64,000 bases of DNA from contig OX422216.1 in assembly GCA_949130495.1 (NCBI GenBank), forward strand, positions 365,948,605 through 366,012,604, given 5' to 3'. Origin of the DNA: Sambucus nigra (Eukaryota > Streptophyta > Magnoliopsida > Dipsacales > Adoxaceae). Below are positions 1-10,354 of this stretch, piece by piece. A program made the position numbers and the translations under genes. Each line of letters begins with the position of its first letter. Position 1 is the first letter of the stretch. Under the pieces are notes generated by a model, which saw only the letters and a list, made by a program, of their open reading frames with translations, was not told the origin of the DNA and searched no databases.

Positions 1-53
1 TACGAAGTCTTTCTCAAAGGAAAACAAATAATTCTCACAGACGACACCAATTA
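1..53 (-). mobile_element. Internal start of a minus-strand Tat-type Ty3 element, running off the left edge
   Basis: On the minus strand an LTR-like end is followed at once by a primer-binding-like sequence and then by internal DNA that leaves the window. Only 53 bases of internal sequence are visible and no coding can be judged. The call rests on the adjoining LTR (54-374) and the PBS (32-50). Confidence 0.5.
32..50 (-). other. Decayed primer-binding site of a minus-strand Tat-type element
   Basis: Read on the minus strand this is TTGGTGTCGTCTGTGAGAA. Plant Tat-lineage elements typically have a TTGGCGCC-type PBS followed by GTCTGTGGGAA. The differences seen are C-to-T or G-to-A, as expected for decay of methylated cytosines. 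Confidence 0.55.
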
Positions 54-374
54 TGGTGATAATTAAACTCAACACAAAATAATAGGCAAAGGCGATCACC
101 AGAATAAATAAAGAACTTGAAATAATTGCAATCACACACAACACAAGATATACGTGGTTCGCTAACAAGGCCTACGTCCACGGTGGCGCTTTCAGTATTT
201 TATTTCTCTTTACTCCAGGGGAGTGTTTACAATTGCATGCCCATTGGCCCGAGCTGAGGGTTTAATATATACATGTTGTTTCTCGGAGAGTGGGGGTGTT
301 GGACTCCTCCACGTTAGCCCATAACTCCTAGAATATCTCATAAGATATTTTAGGGGTTGAATGGGTCATAACAG
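54..374 (-). mobile_element. LTR of the minus-strand Tat-type element (approximate right end)
   Basis: The + strand begins TGGTGATAATT beside the PBS. The stretch ends near ATAACA at 374, which would give a minus-strand start TGTTATGACCC. A TATA-like AT tract lies at 261-275. The segment around 150-180 (acgtggttcg, then gcctacgtccacgg) is the reverse complement of the accacgt-type U5 sequence of Tat LTRs; the Tat LTR at 13411-14145 has gaaccacgtaaatctcg in sense. The right end is uncertain: no target duplication could be paired because the other end is outside the window. Confidence 0.4.
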
Positions 375-870
375 AATTATTTATTCATGTAGCCTACAGA
401 CTTTGGTCCGAACTGAAGCGGACTACTTATCTAGTCCAGAATGTTTAATTGAGGTACCCACAGTTTCCTTGATTGTTCTTTACCATATGGGAGATGGATC
501 ACTGAAAATTTCTATTCCTTGAGAGTACCTCATTTACCATCTGAGGATGTAAGCATTATAAGACCTCTTTTAAGTTTGATTCTTCACGATCAATAGCACA
601 GATAACTCATTATCTATCCTGACACCATATCGATCCCAATGCACCAGCACTGGATCATGCTCATACACCTCATCCAGCACCCAAGCCAAGTGGACATCAG
701 GATTAATGAGCTTACATTGCATCTTAGTTTGCTTATATGAAAAGATAACTATGGGAGATGCATAATGACATGGGGTAGGTATGTAGCAGTATATTGAGAC
801 CATTGGTAGAAACCACGACAGTTTATGCTTCGATGTTGCTTTCAATGTGGAGTAATTAAGGCGTTCCTAG
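375..870. other. No recognisable gene
   Basis: Moderately AT-rich sequence between an LTR-like stretch and the acidic ORF tail. A 91-codon minus-strand frame (570-845) has no motif I recognise. The + strand is interrupted by stops in all frames. Confidence 0.4.
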
Positions 871-977
871 CTTGTACCGGATTTTACTCCTATAGTTCCT
901 CTAACATTTGCTACTCATTCACCGTCACATATTCCTGTTCCACCTATAGATGTTGGTGATGATAATGATGAGGAGGT

Positions 978-1015
<38 letters not shown>

Positions 1016-1092
1016 GGGAAACAGACATTGATGATGGGGAAACAAACATTGATGATGATGGTGTGCAGTATGATGACATGTCCGACGATTAG
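871..1092 (+). pseudogene. Acidic C-terminal protein tail with aspartate run
   Basis: The frame starting at 871 stays open to a TAG at 1090-1092. It reads a Pro/Ser-rich stretch (about residues 10-27), then an almost pure Asp run encoded by a GAT repeat (about 960-1016), then two similar GETDIDD / GETNIDD units, ending in DMSDD. The stop immediately upstream (868-870) means the N-terminal part is missing or frame-broken. It lies 191 bases before the Tat insertion at 1284. Rejoining the flanks of that insertion places it about 1.1 kb upstream of the Sirevirus-like PPT cluster and 3' LTR (17063-17646), so it could be the end of that element's last ORF. It could equally be an unrelated acidic protein. 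Family not recognised. Confidence 0.35.
957..1060 (+). repeat. GAT trinucleotide repeat and short imperfect duplication
   Basis: A run of GAT triplets is followed by two imperfect copies of a ggggaaacadacattgatgat unit. In the open frame it gives poly-Asp and two GETxIDD units. In another frame it gives a meaningless poly-Met reading. Confidence 0.8.
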
Positions 1093-1283
1093 AGATTTTA
1101 ACTTTACATGTTATTCATTTGATTGTACCGCATGTGGTACTTAGTACATTGGTATGTATATTGTTATTAATACCTCTTTATTTTAGTACTTGAATATTTT
1201 GATGGTTATTTAGATATTTTGATAGTTTGTGTTGTTTATATGGATATTATCTTATTGCTTTATAGATTATTTACTTTTATCCA

Positions 1284-2001
1284 TGTTATACCATAAGTGA
1301 AAAATACAATATGGACCCTTCACGATACGCCACGTGACCTCTCTAAAGGCAGATAAAAATGTCATCCTTAGTATTAAATTATGCTTGTCCAAAAAAAAAA
1401 TGTGCTCGACTTAGGTATGCTTGTGTTCGGCCTACTACTCCATCTCTTGTCCTGATAGCTATCTCACGGTGTTAATTAATTGTGCTTGCTAACTCAGTCA
1501 ATACCATTTCTGTACCTACGTATACATGTAAGAGAAGATCGTTAGTCACGCTTATCGTTCTTAAGAACGTGTAATATTTAAGCACCTGACCACTCTGTTT
1601 GGGCTATAACAAACTATGTATGAAATGTGTAACTGCCTGACCTATAAAGGCAGTCTACTCGTCCCTTAATATTCTCTAATAACTAACTATAAATGGCATT
1701 CAATCCCATGGGGATTGGGGTGGAGATTATCATCTCTTTACGAACCCTAGAAAGATAAAAAGAGTATAATCCAGAGATTCTACCCATTCTGATATTGAAG
1801 AACTAATAATACAACCATCACTACTCCCATGGATGTAGTTACCTTTTTTGGGTCGAACTATGTAAATCTCGTCTTCTCTATTTGTCCTTCACCTCCATTC
1901 TCTCTTTCCATTTATTATCTTGACAATTATTTGTGATTGTTTATCATTGATAAATTCTCGACAAAGACATAAAATCCTTGAACCAATTTTAAATGATAAC
2001 A
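1284..2001 (+). mobile_element. 5' LTR of the Tat element
   Basis: It aligns with 13411-14145 along its whole length; landmarks include ccttcacgat.c.ccacgtgacct, ctccatctcttgtcctg and ttgaacca near the end. TATA-like candidates are ctataaagg (1642-1650) and actataaatgg near 1686. It is slightly shorter than the 3' LTR because of a small deletion around 1610-1640. Confidence 0.9.
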
Positions 2002-2003
2002 AA

Positions 2004-2022
2004 TTGGCACCTCTTATGGGAA
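2004..2022 (+). other. Decayed PBS of the Tat element
   Basis: TTGGCACCTCTTATGGGAA, two bases after the LTR end. Typical Tat elements have TTGGCGCC here. The CpG-to-CpA change fits methylcytosine decay. Confidence 0.65.
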
Positions 2023-2934
2023 CTCGACAAGTCATTGTTGTTTCCTACCTATTCATAAATTCTTATTCCTTTTTTTTTTAAATCCACGAATTTCTGAGAG
2101 TGGAAAAAAATCCAGAATGCAGTAATATGGTTAAGGCCCTGATACCCTCCACTCCGGTGGGCATGGGCGATATATAAGGAATATTGATGAGTCTGGAGAA
2201 GGGCCAAGAAGCTATGCAAGAAAGAGTCAAGAAACTAACACAGACACTCCAAGATAGGCAGAATAGGCCCGCTATGGACCCTGTCACTCCATCTAAGAGG
2301 GGGAATCAAACGGAAGAGGAAGGCTACCTCTAGTCCCCTACAGAGATAGGAGGCATGCATACATGACACAAGCCCTTGAAAATATTAGGTGATTAAACCC
2401 GAGTTCATGCGAGAACAGAAACACGTCCCAAAATTTTGAGTCATGTAATGACCGATCGTACTGCCCAGACGTCATCTCATCTTTTCAATCAATGGGGTAT
2501 GGTGATGAGAAATCCTATTCTAAAGAAAGACCTAGTGTACTAGAAATGCTGAGTAGAGGGTAGCCCTTTGATTAGCTGGGCCCATAATAGTTAATTGATC
2601 CCAGAGAGTATAACGTATAATAGGAAGAATCAATACAATCAGTTACCAGAGAATCATACCACTTGACTAAATCCAGGATGAGCGCGATAATATCGACCCA
2701 ATCTGAGTAGATTTTTTTGAAAGAGAGTTCGTCCGAAAGACAAGACCGAATAGTCAAATCTATCGCAATTAAGGTAGAATCGGAGGATTAAAGCTGAAAG
2801 GGGTCCATTCAGTTCTTATAAGATCGATTGAAGAAAATGGACAGGTTTAAAGCACCTCTCCATAGGGACTCATGAAGGTATCTCCCTTCGTCCCCTCCAT
2901 CGTGAGCTATCCGACACCCTCTAAGTTCAAAACC
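2023..2934 (+). other. Untranslated leader and decayed gag N-terminus
   Basis: Between PBS and the recognisable Gag core. Short Gag-like pieces can be read on the + strand (for example KGQEAMQERVKKLTQTLQD around 2200-2260), broken by many stops. I see no other gene. Confidence 0.5.
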
Positions 2935-3760
2935 CCAGTGATTACACCGAGATACGATGGAAAATTGATATTATTTTGCACTTAGAAAATACCATGCCAT
3001 TGCTAATATCTTTCCAATTTTGGATGAAATACGTTGTCGAGCATTCTCAAGTATGATTAGTGGCTCAACTCAAATCTGGTATAATAGCTTGCTGCGAGTG
3101 CAGATCTCCTGTTTTCAATAATTTGTCGACCTCTTTGTCCGTAACTTCTATTTTGAGTCCAAGCTTAGCAAAGTAGTTGCCCATTTGCTCAATGTATGAC
3201 AAAATGTCGACGAGAACACACGTGATTTCATCACTCACATCAATAATGAAAGCCTTGAGGTGGTGGATTATAATGAGCAAACCTCCATAATCCCACCGAT
3301 GAGAGGGTTACATCCGTGAAAATTATTTAAGCGCTAGCTAAGGATCCACCTGAGACTAAGACTATGACGAAACTCTTGGCCAATGCTGGAAATATCATGA
3401 ATGCTGAGGAGTCTAAGCATCCAAGGAATTGGATCATCCAAAAGCTATTCCCAACAAAGGTAGTGAGAAAAAGAACCAAAAAAGATAAGAAAGTTGAGAA
3501 TCTAAAAAAGTATGACAATTAAATCCCTTGACGGCTAGTATCAACCATATCCTTGAGGAGATCAGAGGAAGTAAAGACCTTAGGTGGCCTGAGAAACTCA
3601 AGGCACTCGCAAATTAACGTGATAAGAAAAAGTATTGTGAATTTCATAAGGACTATAGCCACAACACAAATAGTTATACTTCCCTTAAGAATGAGATTGT
3701 AAGCCCCATCACAAAGGTTAAACTATCCAAGTATGTGGGCAATGATGGATAGGAAGATTC
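2935..3760 (+). pseudogene. gag remnant, Tat-lineage Ty3/gypsy
   Basis: Gag packages the element RNA into virus-like particles in the cytoplasm. Around 3030-3290 the + strand translates to the plant gypsy Gag core (retrotransposon gag family): a CRAFSSMISGSTQIWYNSLL block, then FVDLFVRNF and an ENTRDFITHINNESLEV block. Farther on, 3553-3750 gives WPEKLKALAN, a stop, then YCEFHKDYSHNTNSY and a downstream Leu/Lys stretch. This matches the conserved Gag C-terminal region of Tat elements, whose YCxFHxxxGHxTxxC finger is degraded here (Gly and Cys lost). Several in-frame stops and at least one frameshift lie between the blocks, so it cannot make protein. Confidence 0.8.
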
Positions 3761-4099
3761 AGACGAGCGTAAAGGCAGAAAACGATTAGAAACCCCTTTA
3801 TAGGAAGGCTGATGAGAAGAAAAAGGTTTAGTTGAAGGTTCAAAAGATGACTCTAATCTTTAGAAAAAAGCAAAGGAGCCAGTCCACGGGGTCAAGATGA
3901 TCTACTTCAGATTCCATTTCATCACTGATGGAGATTTCGAAGGAGAAGATGAATTGTCCAAAAGAAAAGATAATTCGAGTGAGACAAAAGCTTGCGCTCA
4001 TATAAGGTAGATCAACCTGACAGGCAATGTGGATACTCGCCATAGAAAGGTAAATAAAGACCACCTCATTGTTGTATTTTCTAAAGATGATTGTTTGGA

Positions 4100-4550
4100 G
4101 TTTTGTAACCTTATAAAGACCCTTTAGTCGTCACCATGATGGTCCACGAAAGCAAAGTAGCCAGAATCCTTGTTGACAATGACAACTCTACAAGTGTTAT
4201 GTTTTATAATTATTTTCGAAAATTGAAGCTCTAAGACAGCAAACTAACACCCTATCATCACCTATTGATCATTTTTTTCAGGTGAGAAGGTGTACCGCTT
4301 GGTAACTATTGAGTTAGAGGTTATTGTAGGTTCTTGTATGACATACCAAATAGAAACTGTGCATTTCTTTATCCTAAACAAAAATGTTCTTTCGGCTTCT
4401 AACATCAACTTGGGAAGAGTGGGATTGAAAATATTCAAGGTAGTTCCCTTAATAATTCACCAGTGCTTGATGTTACCAACATACTATGGGGTAGGTGTGG
4501 TCAAGAGAAACTAGGTAGAGGCTCGCGAGTGTTAGTACACATCGGCTGAC
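4100..4550 (+). pseudogene. Aspartic protease remnant of the Tat pol
   Basis: The retropepsin would cleave the Gag-Pol polyprotein. Around 4140-4210 the + strand reads MMVHESKVARILVDNDNST, corresponding to the active-site region. Tat proteases usually have DNGSS or DTGSS there; the Gly is replaced by Asp here. The downstream flap-like region reads GEKVYRLVTIELEVIVGS (from about 4284), then AREC near 4527, which is usual before the RT domain. Frames shift between these blocks. A TAG at the end of the second block truncates it. Confidence 0.7.
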
Positions 4551-4773
4551 TAAGAAGAACAGTCTAAGCTAACCACCACTTATAAGATTGAGACGATTAA
4601 TCCACGGGCCGAGGAAAATTTTGTCAAGGGACAGGAGGTCGTAGTTATGGAAACTATTGTACTTAATGACGAGTACCCCGAAAAGACTAAAATGAGGGTC
4701 ATCCATGACCCGGAGCTGAAGATAAGTTTGCTCAACTTCCTCCAGTAATGTAAGAGTATGTTTTCCTGAAGAC

Positions 4774-5920
4774 ATGCCCGAGATCGACCCAAAATTCATA
4801 TGCCAAGACTTAAGTATAGTGAAAGGCGTAAATACGATTAAGAAGAAAAGGAAGTTTATGATGCTCGAGAGGAACGTGGCAATCCAAGAGGAGGTTCAAA
4901 AGTTGCAGAAGGAGAACTTCATAGAGGATGTCAAATACCCTGAATGTCTTTATGTTTTATTAATGGGGAACAAACAGAAAAATAAGTGGAGGATGTGTGT
5001 GGACTTCACTGACTTGAACAAGACATGTCCCAAGGATCACTATTCCTTGCCTATAATCGACTAGTTAGTTGATGCCACTTCGGTCCACGAGTTGCTTAGT
5101 TTTATGGACTCTTATTTCGGATACAGTCAAATCATAATGAAGTTATTAAATAGAGAGAAAAAGTCCTTCATCACCAGCAGAGGCACCTGTAGCTAAAATG
5201 TCACGCCCTTCGGTATAAAGAATGATAGAGAAACTTACCAGTGGCTGGTGAATAAGGTATTTGAAGATCAGATAGGGAAAAACATGGAAGTGTATGTCGA
5301 TGACATGCTCACTAAGTGCAAAACAGCGATCGATCATGTGAAGGACTTATAGAAAACCTTCGATCAATTAGAGATACATAAGATAAAGCTTGATCCAATG
5401 AGGTGCATGTTCAGGGTGAAAGAAGGAATGTTCTTGGGCTTCATCGTTAACTAAAGACGAATTGAGACCAATCTCTAAAAGATCCAATCCATGATTAACA
5501 CGCAGTCCCCAATGACAAAGAATGAGGTGTAACGATTGACATGACATGTTTCCACGCTCAACTGGTTCTTCATTAGAGCCACTTACAAATGTCTCCCTTT
5601 CTTTTAAGTCTTAAGAAAAACTTTTGAATGGAACAACGAGTATGAAACTTCATACCTGGAATTAAAACAATATTTGGGGTCTGCACCTCTTTTATCAAGA
5701 CTAATCTTCGACAAAAAACTCAACCTATACTGGGTCGTATCAAAATCTACTGGTAGCTCGGCTTTGGTGAGACAAGAAGAAGGGATATGGAGGCCCGTAT
5801 ACAGGGGAGAAGAGATTCGGTACTTCAAATTGGAGAAATTATCCCTTAAATTAATCGAAGCTTCAAGAAGAATAAAGCTTTAATTTTAGGCCCACATTAT
5901 TATTGTTTATACAGATTTAC
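4774..5920 (+). pseudogene. Reverse transcriptase and first half of RNase H, Tat lineage
   Basis: RT copies element RNA to DNA. The first 96 codons (4774-5061) are open and contain MCVDFTDLNKTCPKD, the Tat-type form of the RT fingers/palm motif, ending at a TAG where the LP.ID motif should continue. The same frame resumes with DATSVHELLSFMDSYFGYSQI, and the catalytic YVDDML is intact at 5292-5309. RNase H follows (about 5640-5918): YLELKQYLGSAPLL, then ALVRQEEGIWRPVY and FKLEKLSLKLIEASRR, ending at IIIVYTDL, where a solo LTR is inserted (5921). At least seven stops interrupt the region. Confidence 0.9.
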
Positions 5921-7233
5921 TGAAACACCCTGCCCGCCCAGGGAGAGTGGGGCAGAGCGCTATTGCGATAAAATACATCCAAATCTATAAATAACAAGGT
6001 ATAGATCATCTAAATAAATCCCACAATAATATAAATCCACTAATCTCAATTCTCAAATTTAAAACAATAATTGTCTCTCGAAATAAAACCACTATCTATC
6101 TCGAAATAAAAATGCTCTATACATCAAAACAAAATACAAATCTTCCAAAGTGTATTTTCGAATATTATTCCCAAAATATCCAAGCTAAAGTCAATCTCCA
6201 AATAATCTATAGCGCCTCAAATCCGCGCTCACCTATCAACTAAGAAAAATATGGGGAAGTACACAATATGACAGGAAAGATGCTCAACAAATATTAACAG
6301 TGAATAAAGCGTAACAACACGAGTACAAATATTCAAATCAAATGCAAATCTCATAAGCATTTTATCAATATAATTTCTCAACAATACATTGTCCGAGTCA
6401 CCGGGCCTCACCATACTGGGCCATACTTTATTAAGTAGCCGAAACAGGAATCTTGGCGGGTGCCCAACATCAGTGCCATATTATTATCTCATGACAACAT
6501 GCTCAACACAATAATAATACCACATGAATCAAAATCAGATTCCAACAATAATTTTTGAATTCCAATGAATTTAGCAATTCAAATATGAGTTCAATAATCA
6601 CAAGAAAATAAAGGGAATAACACTCACGAGATTAAGGAGCATATTGTGTAAAACCCCATACCTTAAACCACCAAAAAGGAATCAACATGAGTCTGCCCAG
6701 AAATCATATATTAAACCATAAAACACATCTCTTTAAGATCATCAAAACTCCTCCAAGAACAAACACCTAAATAGCCCAAGAACACCTCCAAAAACTAGGG
6801 TTGAATGCATAAAATAAAGGGGCAACGTGTATATAAAAAGAGAGAAAAGAAAATATGTTTTTTGGATATTTTTGTGCCAAAAGTTTGATCCAAAATGGTC
6901 ACCCACGACCCCTTTAAATAAGGCAAAAAGGATAGAGTTTGAATCAAAACAAAACTACTCAAAAATTCTTGCGGCGCACGAAATCTAATGGGGTCGATCG
7001 ATCGACCCCTGGCGTCGATCGATCGATCGCCCAGTTATTTTGACAGTCCCGCTTAAAAAATATTATAAGGGATAAAATTTAAAAATCCGTTTTAACTCCG
7101 ATTTCGAAACCGTTTGAAATTCTCGTCTTTAAAAATAATTCTCAACATTATCGAGCAAGAAAAATAATTTTATCAAAAACTTTATTTTCCTCTATATTTT
7201 GAAAATACCCAAAAAATTACGCGGTTTGTTACA
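5921..7233 (-). mobile_element. Solo LTR inserted in the Tat pol gene
   Basis: Begins TGAAACACCC and ends TTTGTTACA, so on the minus strand it starts TGTAACAAACC. The flanks TTTAC (5916-5920) and TCTAC (7234-7238) form a target duplication with one transition. Removing it rejoins the RNase H frame exactly: ...YTDL|PLGPSLKSQDI. On the minus strand it carries GATC-type palindromes (6991-7030), then a TATA-like ttttatatac (about 6830) and CAACCCTAG, which points to minus-strand transcription. No internal region or second LTR is present. Lineage unknown; the ends and layout suggest Ty3. Confidence 0.8.
6985..7035 (-). promoter_or_regulatory. GATC-core palindrome cluster upstream of the solo-LTR TATA
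   Basis: GGGTCGATCGATCGACCC (6991-7008) is an 18-bp perfect palindrome. A second near-palindrome, gcgtcgatcgatcgatcgc, lies at 7012-7030. On the minus strand they lie about 160-200 bp upstream of the TATA-like box. Role unknown. Confidence 0.6.
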
Positions 7234-7495
7234 TCTACCTTTAGGGCCAAGCCTGAAAAGTCAGGACATTCGTGGCTTGGGTAGTAGAAGTGGGAAAATA
7301 CTACATCAACTATGATCCCAGAATAGTTATCAAAGGTCAATCCATGGCATACTTTATTGCTGAATTCACATACGAAGAGAAAACTCCCGAGAAGGCTCTT
7401 TCAGAAGAGATCTCAACACTCATAGAAAGTCAGACTTCTAGGAAAGAGAGCTCATTCGTGGATAAAATCGAGTATACTTATTCTGAAGAATGATC
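7234..7495 (+). pseudogene. C-terminal half of RNase H and linker, Tat pol
   Basis: Continues RT/RNase H after the nested solo LTR. It reads W-VEVGKYYINYDPRIVIKGQ followed by AYFIAEFTYEE, the conserved end of plant gypsy RNase H (usually AIKGQALADFIAEFT). The 73-codon open stretch 7272-7493 is the longest unbroken piece; it becomes acidic and ends at a stop before the second RNase H. Confidence 0.8.
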
Positions 7496-7629
7496 ACCTA
7501 TCAAAAGGAACGAGTAGACCACCCCAAGAGGGAGCTCAACTGTGCCAATGTCAAATCTAGGCAAGGGTGTTCTAGAATCATCAACAAGTCGAGAAGATTT
7601 TGCGCATAACCATGAAAAACTAATAAAAT

Positions 7630-7915
7630 TACCTAGGCATGGATAATTGATCGTAGGAGAATTTGAGCAAGAAATCCTAGTCTGGAAATGTTTTTTGGAT
7701 GGATCATCTTACACCACCGGTAGCAGGGTAGGTCTTATCATCACCACACCAGATGAGATAGACATGGAATACGAGCTACGATTTCAGTTTGAGGCCTTTA
7801 ATAATGAGACTGAGTACGAAGGACTTATAGTAGGCTCCGAATTAGCCTCGTCATTAGGAGCTGAGGAAATTTTAGTACACGATGATTATTAAATGGTGGT
7901 GAACCAATTACTCAG
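7630..7915 (+). pseudogene. Second (archaeal-type) RNase H of Tat pol
   Basis: Tat-lineage Ty3 elements carry an additional RNase H between the first RNase H and integrase. The open stretch 7647-7890 shows WKCFLDGSSYTTGSRVGLII (first catalytic Asp in FLDGSS) and EAFNNETEYEGLIVGSELA (catalytic Glu in the NNxTEYE motif). After a stop come VHDDY and MVVNQLL, which correspond to the DSQLVVNQ motif. This places the element in the Tat group rather than the chromoviruses. Confidence 0.85.
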
Positions 7916-8189
7916 AGTATACAAAGCCAAAGAATAATCCATGCTCAAGTAGCTGGCCCAAACAAAATTATGGTTGGAAAATTTCTAGGGGTTAAGATAT
8001 TGAGAATCCTTATAACGAAAAGTTCTCGGGCAGATGCGTTGATAAGTTTAGCATCAGCTACCCAAATAGAATTACACAATACAATCTTGGTGGAAATACT
8101 TACACATCGCAGCAGAAACAAATAAGCAGCCAACATTATGGAAGTAAACCTTAGCCCATCATGGATGGTTCCAATACAGGCTTACACTG

Positions 8190-9390
8190 AGATCGACATT
8201 GCGCTGTCTAACCCAAAAGAAGTAAGGAAGCTACATTACAATGCATCCAACTACATGGTGGAAGCATGCGTCTTATACATGAGATGATATTATGTTTCAC
8301 TATTGCTATGCATCCACCCAACCGAAGTGAATAATCTGATCAAGGAGGTAGATGAAGAGTGTTACAGAGTGCATTCGACGAGAAGAGCATTAGTAAAGAT
8401 TATCGCTACGTAAGGCTATTACTGGACTATCAAGAAAGCGGATGGCACCAACTATGCCAAAAATTGCGACAAATATCAGAAGTATGGCAGGCTCCATCAT
8501 ATGCCAAGAGCCCCTCTCACGTCGATCACATACCCATTGTCTTTTGTAATATAGGGAATAAATCTGGTCAGCCCTTTACTTAAGATGAGAGGAAGGTTCA
8601 AGTACTTAGTGGTTGCTATAGATTATTTTACTAAGTGGGTAGAGGAAAAGCCCCTAGTAAAGATGACTTGTGAGAGAGTCTTCTAGTTCATATGGAAGAA
8701 CATTATTTGTCATTACAGTATGACCTATACTTTTATTGCTAACCATGACACCTAGATAAACAACAAAGAGTTTAAGGACTATGACATCCACTCAAATATT
8801 TAGAATCTACATTCTGCTCCAGAACATACCCAATGCAATGGCCAAACCGAGGTTACCAATAAAACATTGTTGGGAGGAATACAGAAAAGGTTGGATGACG
8901 AGAAAGGAAACTAGATCAACAAATTTTAGAGTGTCATATAGGATTATAGGATCACACCCAGAACTGCAATGGGAAAATCTCATTACATGCTAGCCTTCAA
9001 CAAAAAGACAGTGGTCCTAACTGAGATTAGCCTTCCCAGCCATCGTGTATTCAATTTCAATTCACCACTGAGTGACTTAATAAGAAGGCTGGGCCTTGAT
9101 CTCGTAGAAAAAGTAAGGTAAAATGTAGCATTAAGGGTAGCCGCTTACCATCAAAGGATAACTCGGTTCTATAATCGCAAAGTGAGGCCGAGCAGCTTGA
9201 AGAAAGGATATTATATGTTAAAAAAGGTCATCCAGAAGGGGGAAAAATTAGAACCCAACTGACACGTTCCTTACCGCATCTTCAGTGTTGTTAGATTAGG
9301 AACCTATCGCATTAAAACTCTATAAGGCGAGGAATTCAATAATTTGTGGAACGCCGAACATTTTGAGAAGATATTATCACTAATGTAATG
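8190..9390 (+). pseudogene. Integrase remnant of Tat pol
   Basis: Integrase joins the element cDNA to the chromosome. Around 8215-8350 the reading VRKLHYNASNYMVEACVLYM precedes the zinc-binding region; the first CxxC cysteine pair survives as CDKY (second Cys changed to Tyr). The core (8590-8900) reads YLVVAIDYFTKWVEEKPL (first catalytic Asp), then IANHDT where ITDNGT is usual (second Asp replaced by Asn), then CNGQTEVTNKTLLGG with the Glu region kept. The C-terminal domain (about 9180-9388) reads VRPSSLKKGYYMLKKV and WNAEHFEKI, the usual Tat ending. Many frameshifts and stops. Confidence 0.85.
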
Positions 9391-9527
9391 AAAAGAGTTA
9401 TCCTTTTCTCATTATTCATCATGTATTTTCTGTCTTCTATGAGTAAACTTTTCAGTTCTCCCATTATTCTTGTCATTTTTATTTTTATGGGTATAGGATA
9501 TGCGCCTATCAACATTTGACATTAAAC

Positions 9528-9716
9528 CTCATGTACAATCTCGTTACAAGAGAGATTGCGAACAAGAGGTAACAACATCAACCTCATGCATGACTTCGTT
9601 GAATAAATAAGTCAACAATGAGAGGTCAAACTTCCTGTATGACTTCGTTGAACAAATAAGTCACAAACAAGAATCCAAACTTTATGTATGATCTCGTCTT
9701 ACAACAAATCGTGAAT
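9528..9716 (+). repeat. Short tandem repeat after integrase
   Basis: About four imperfect units of 48-57 bp, each starting near c(c/t)tcatg(c/t)atga.ttcgtt and continuing aacaaataagtcacaaacaaga. It lies in the untranslated part between integrase and the antisense ORF. Confidence 0.75.
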
Positions 9717-10354
9717 AATAATTACTCCTACCAAAGAACTGGGACTCCCTGCTTTCTAGGCAACTGAGATAGAACCATAATATGACACAAGGATAACTAC
9801 CTTTAAACTTTAGAATTGACTAAGGTAACTAGTGTTGACACGTAATTTTCTTAGCAAGTTAACCAAAACACTGGCAGAACCCAGGTCCGGACAACTCAAA
9901 TGGTCATAGTACGCAAGTGATCATGGTACACAAATGAGTTATTTCCAACAGAATAGATAGGGAAATAAAGTTATGATCAATACGTGAGAAAATAAAGATA
10001 AGAATGGTTTAAATAAAAATGCACAATTATGTCCTCATCAGTAGGCGTATCTATGGCCATCATCTACTCGGCTACTTGGGCGGTAACTTCATCATCATCA
10101 CCCTACCATTTGCTCATCACCTTAGAAATGTCAGGGTAATAGGTCATCATAATTTTCTTTAGCTCCTCGTACCCATCCATAAATAAGCCCACACAGTTGA
10201 CATTGTAATTAATCGAGGATCTGTACTTAGTCGAACATACTTTTTCAGCAGCAATAAAGTCTCTTTAGACTTTTTAAGATCTTAAGACAGCTATGCATTT
10301 GTCTAAATAGCCACCTCCAAATATCGATTAGATGCAGATTGATCTTCCTTAGTT
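9717..10354. other. Non-coding part of the Tat element
   Basis: Between the tandem repeat and the end of the antisense ORF. No motif or open frame of note on either strand. Confidence 0.5.

Noticed and set aside
950..1144. 64-codon frame with a long Met run
   Set aside because: It is an out-of-frame reading of the GAT repeat; the frame starting at 871 gives the Pro/Ser and Asp-rich tail.
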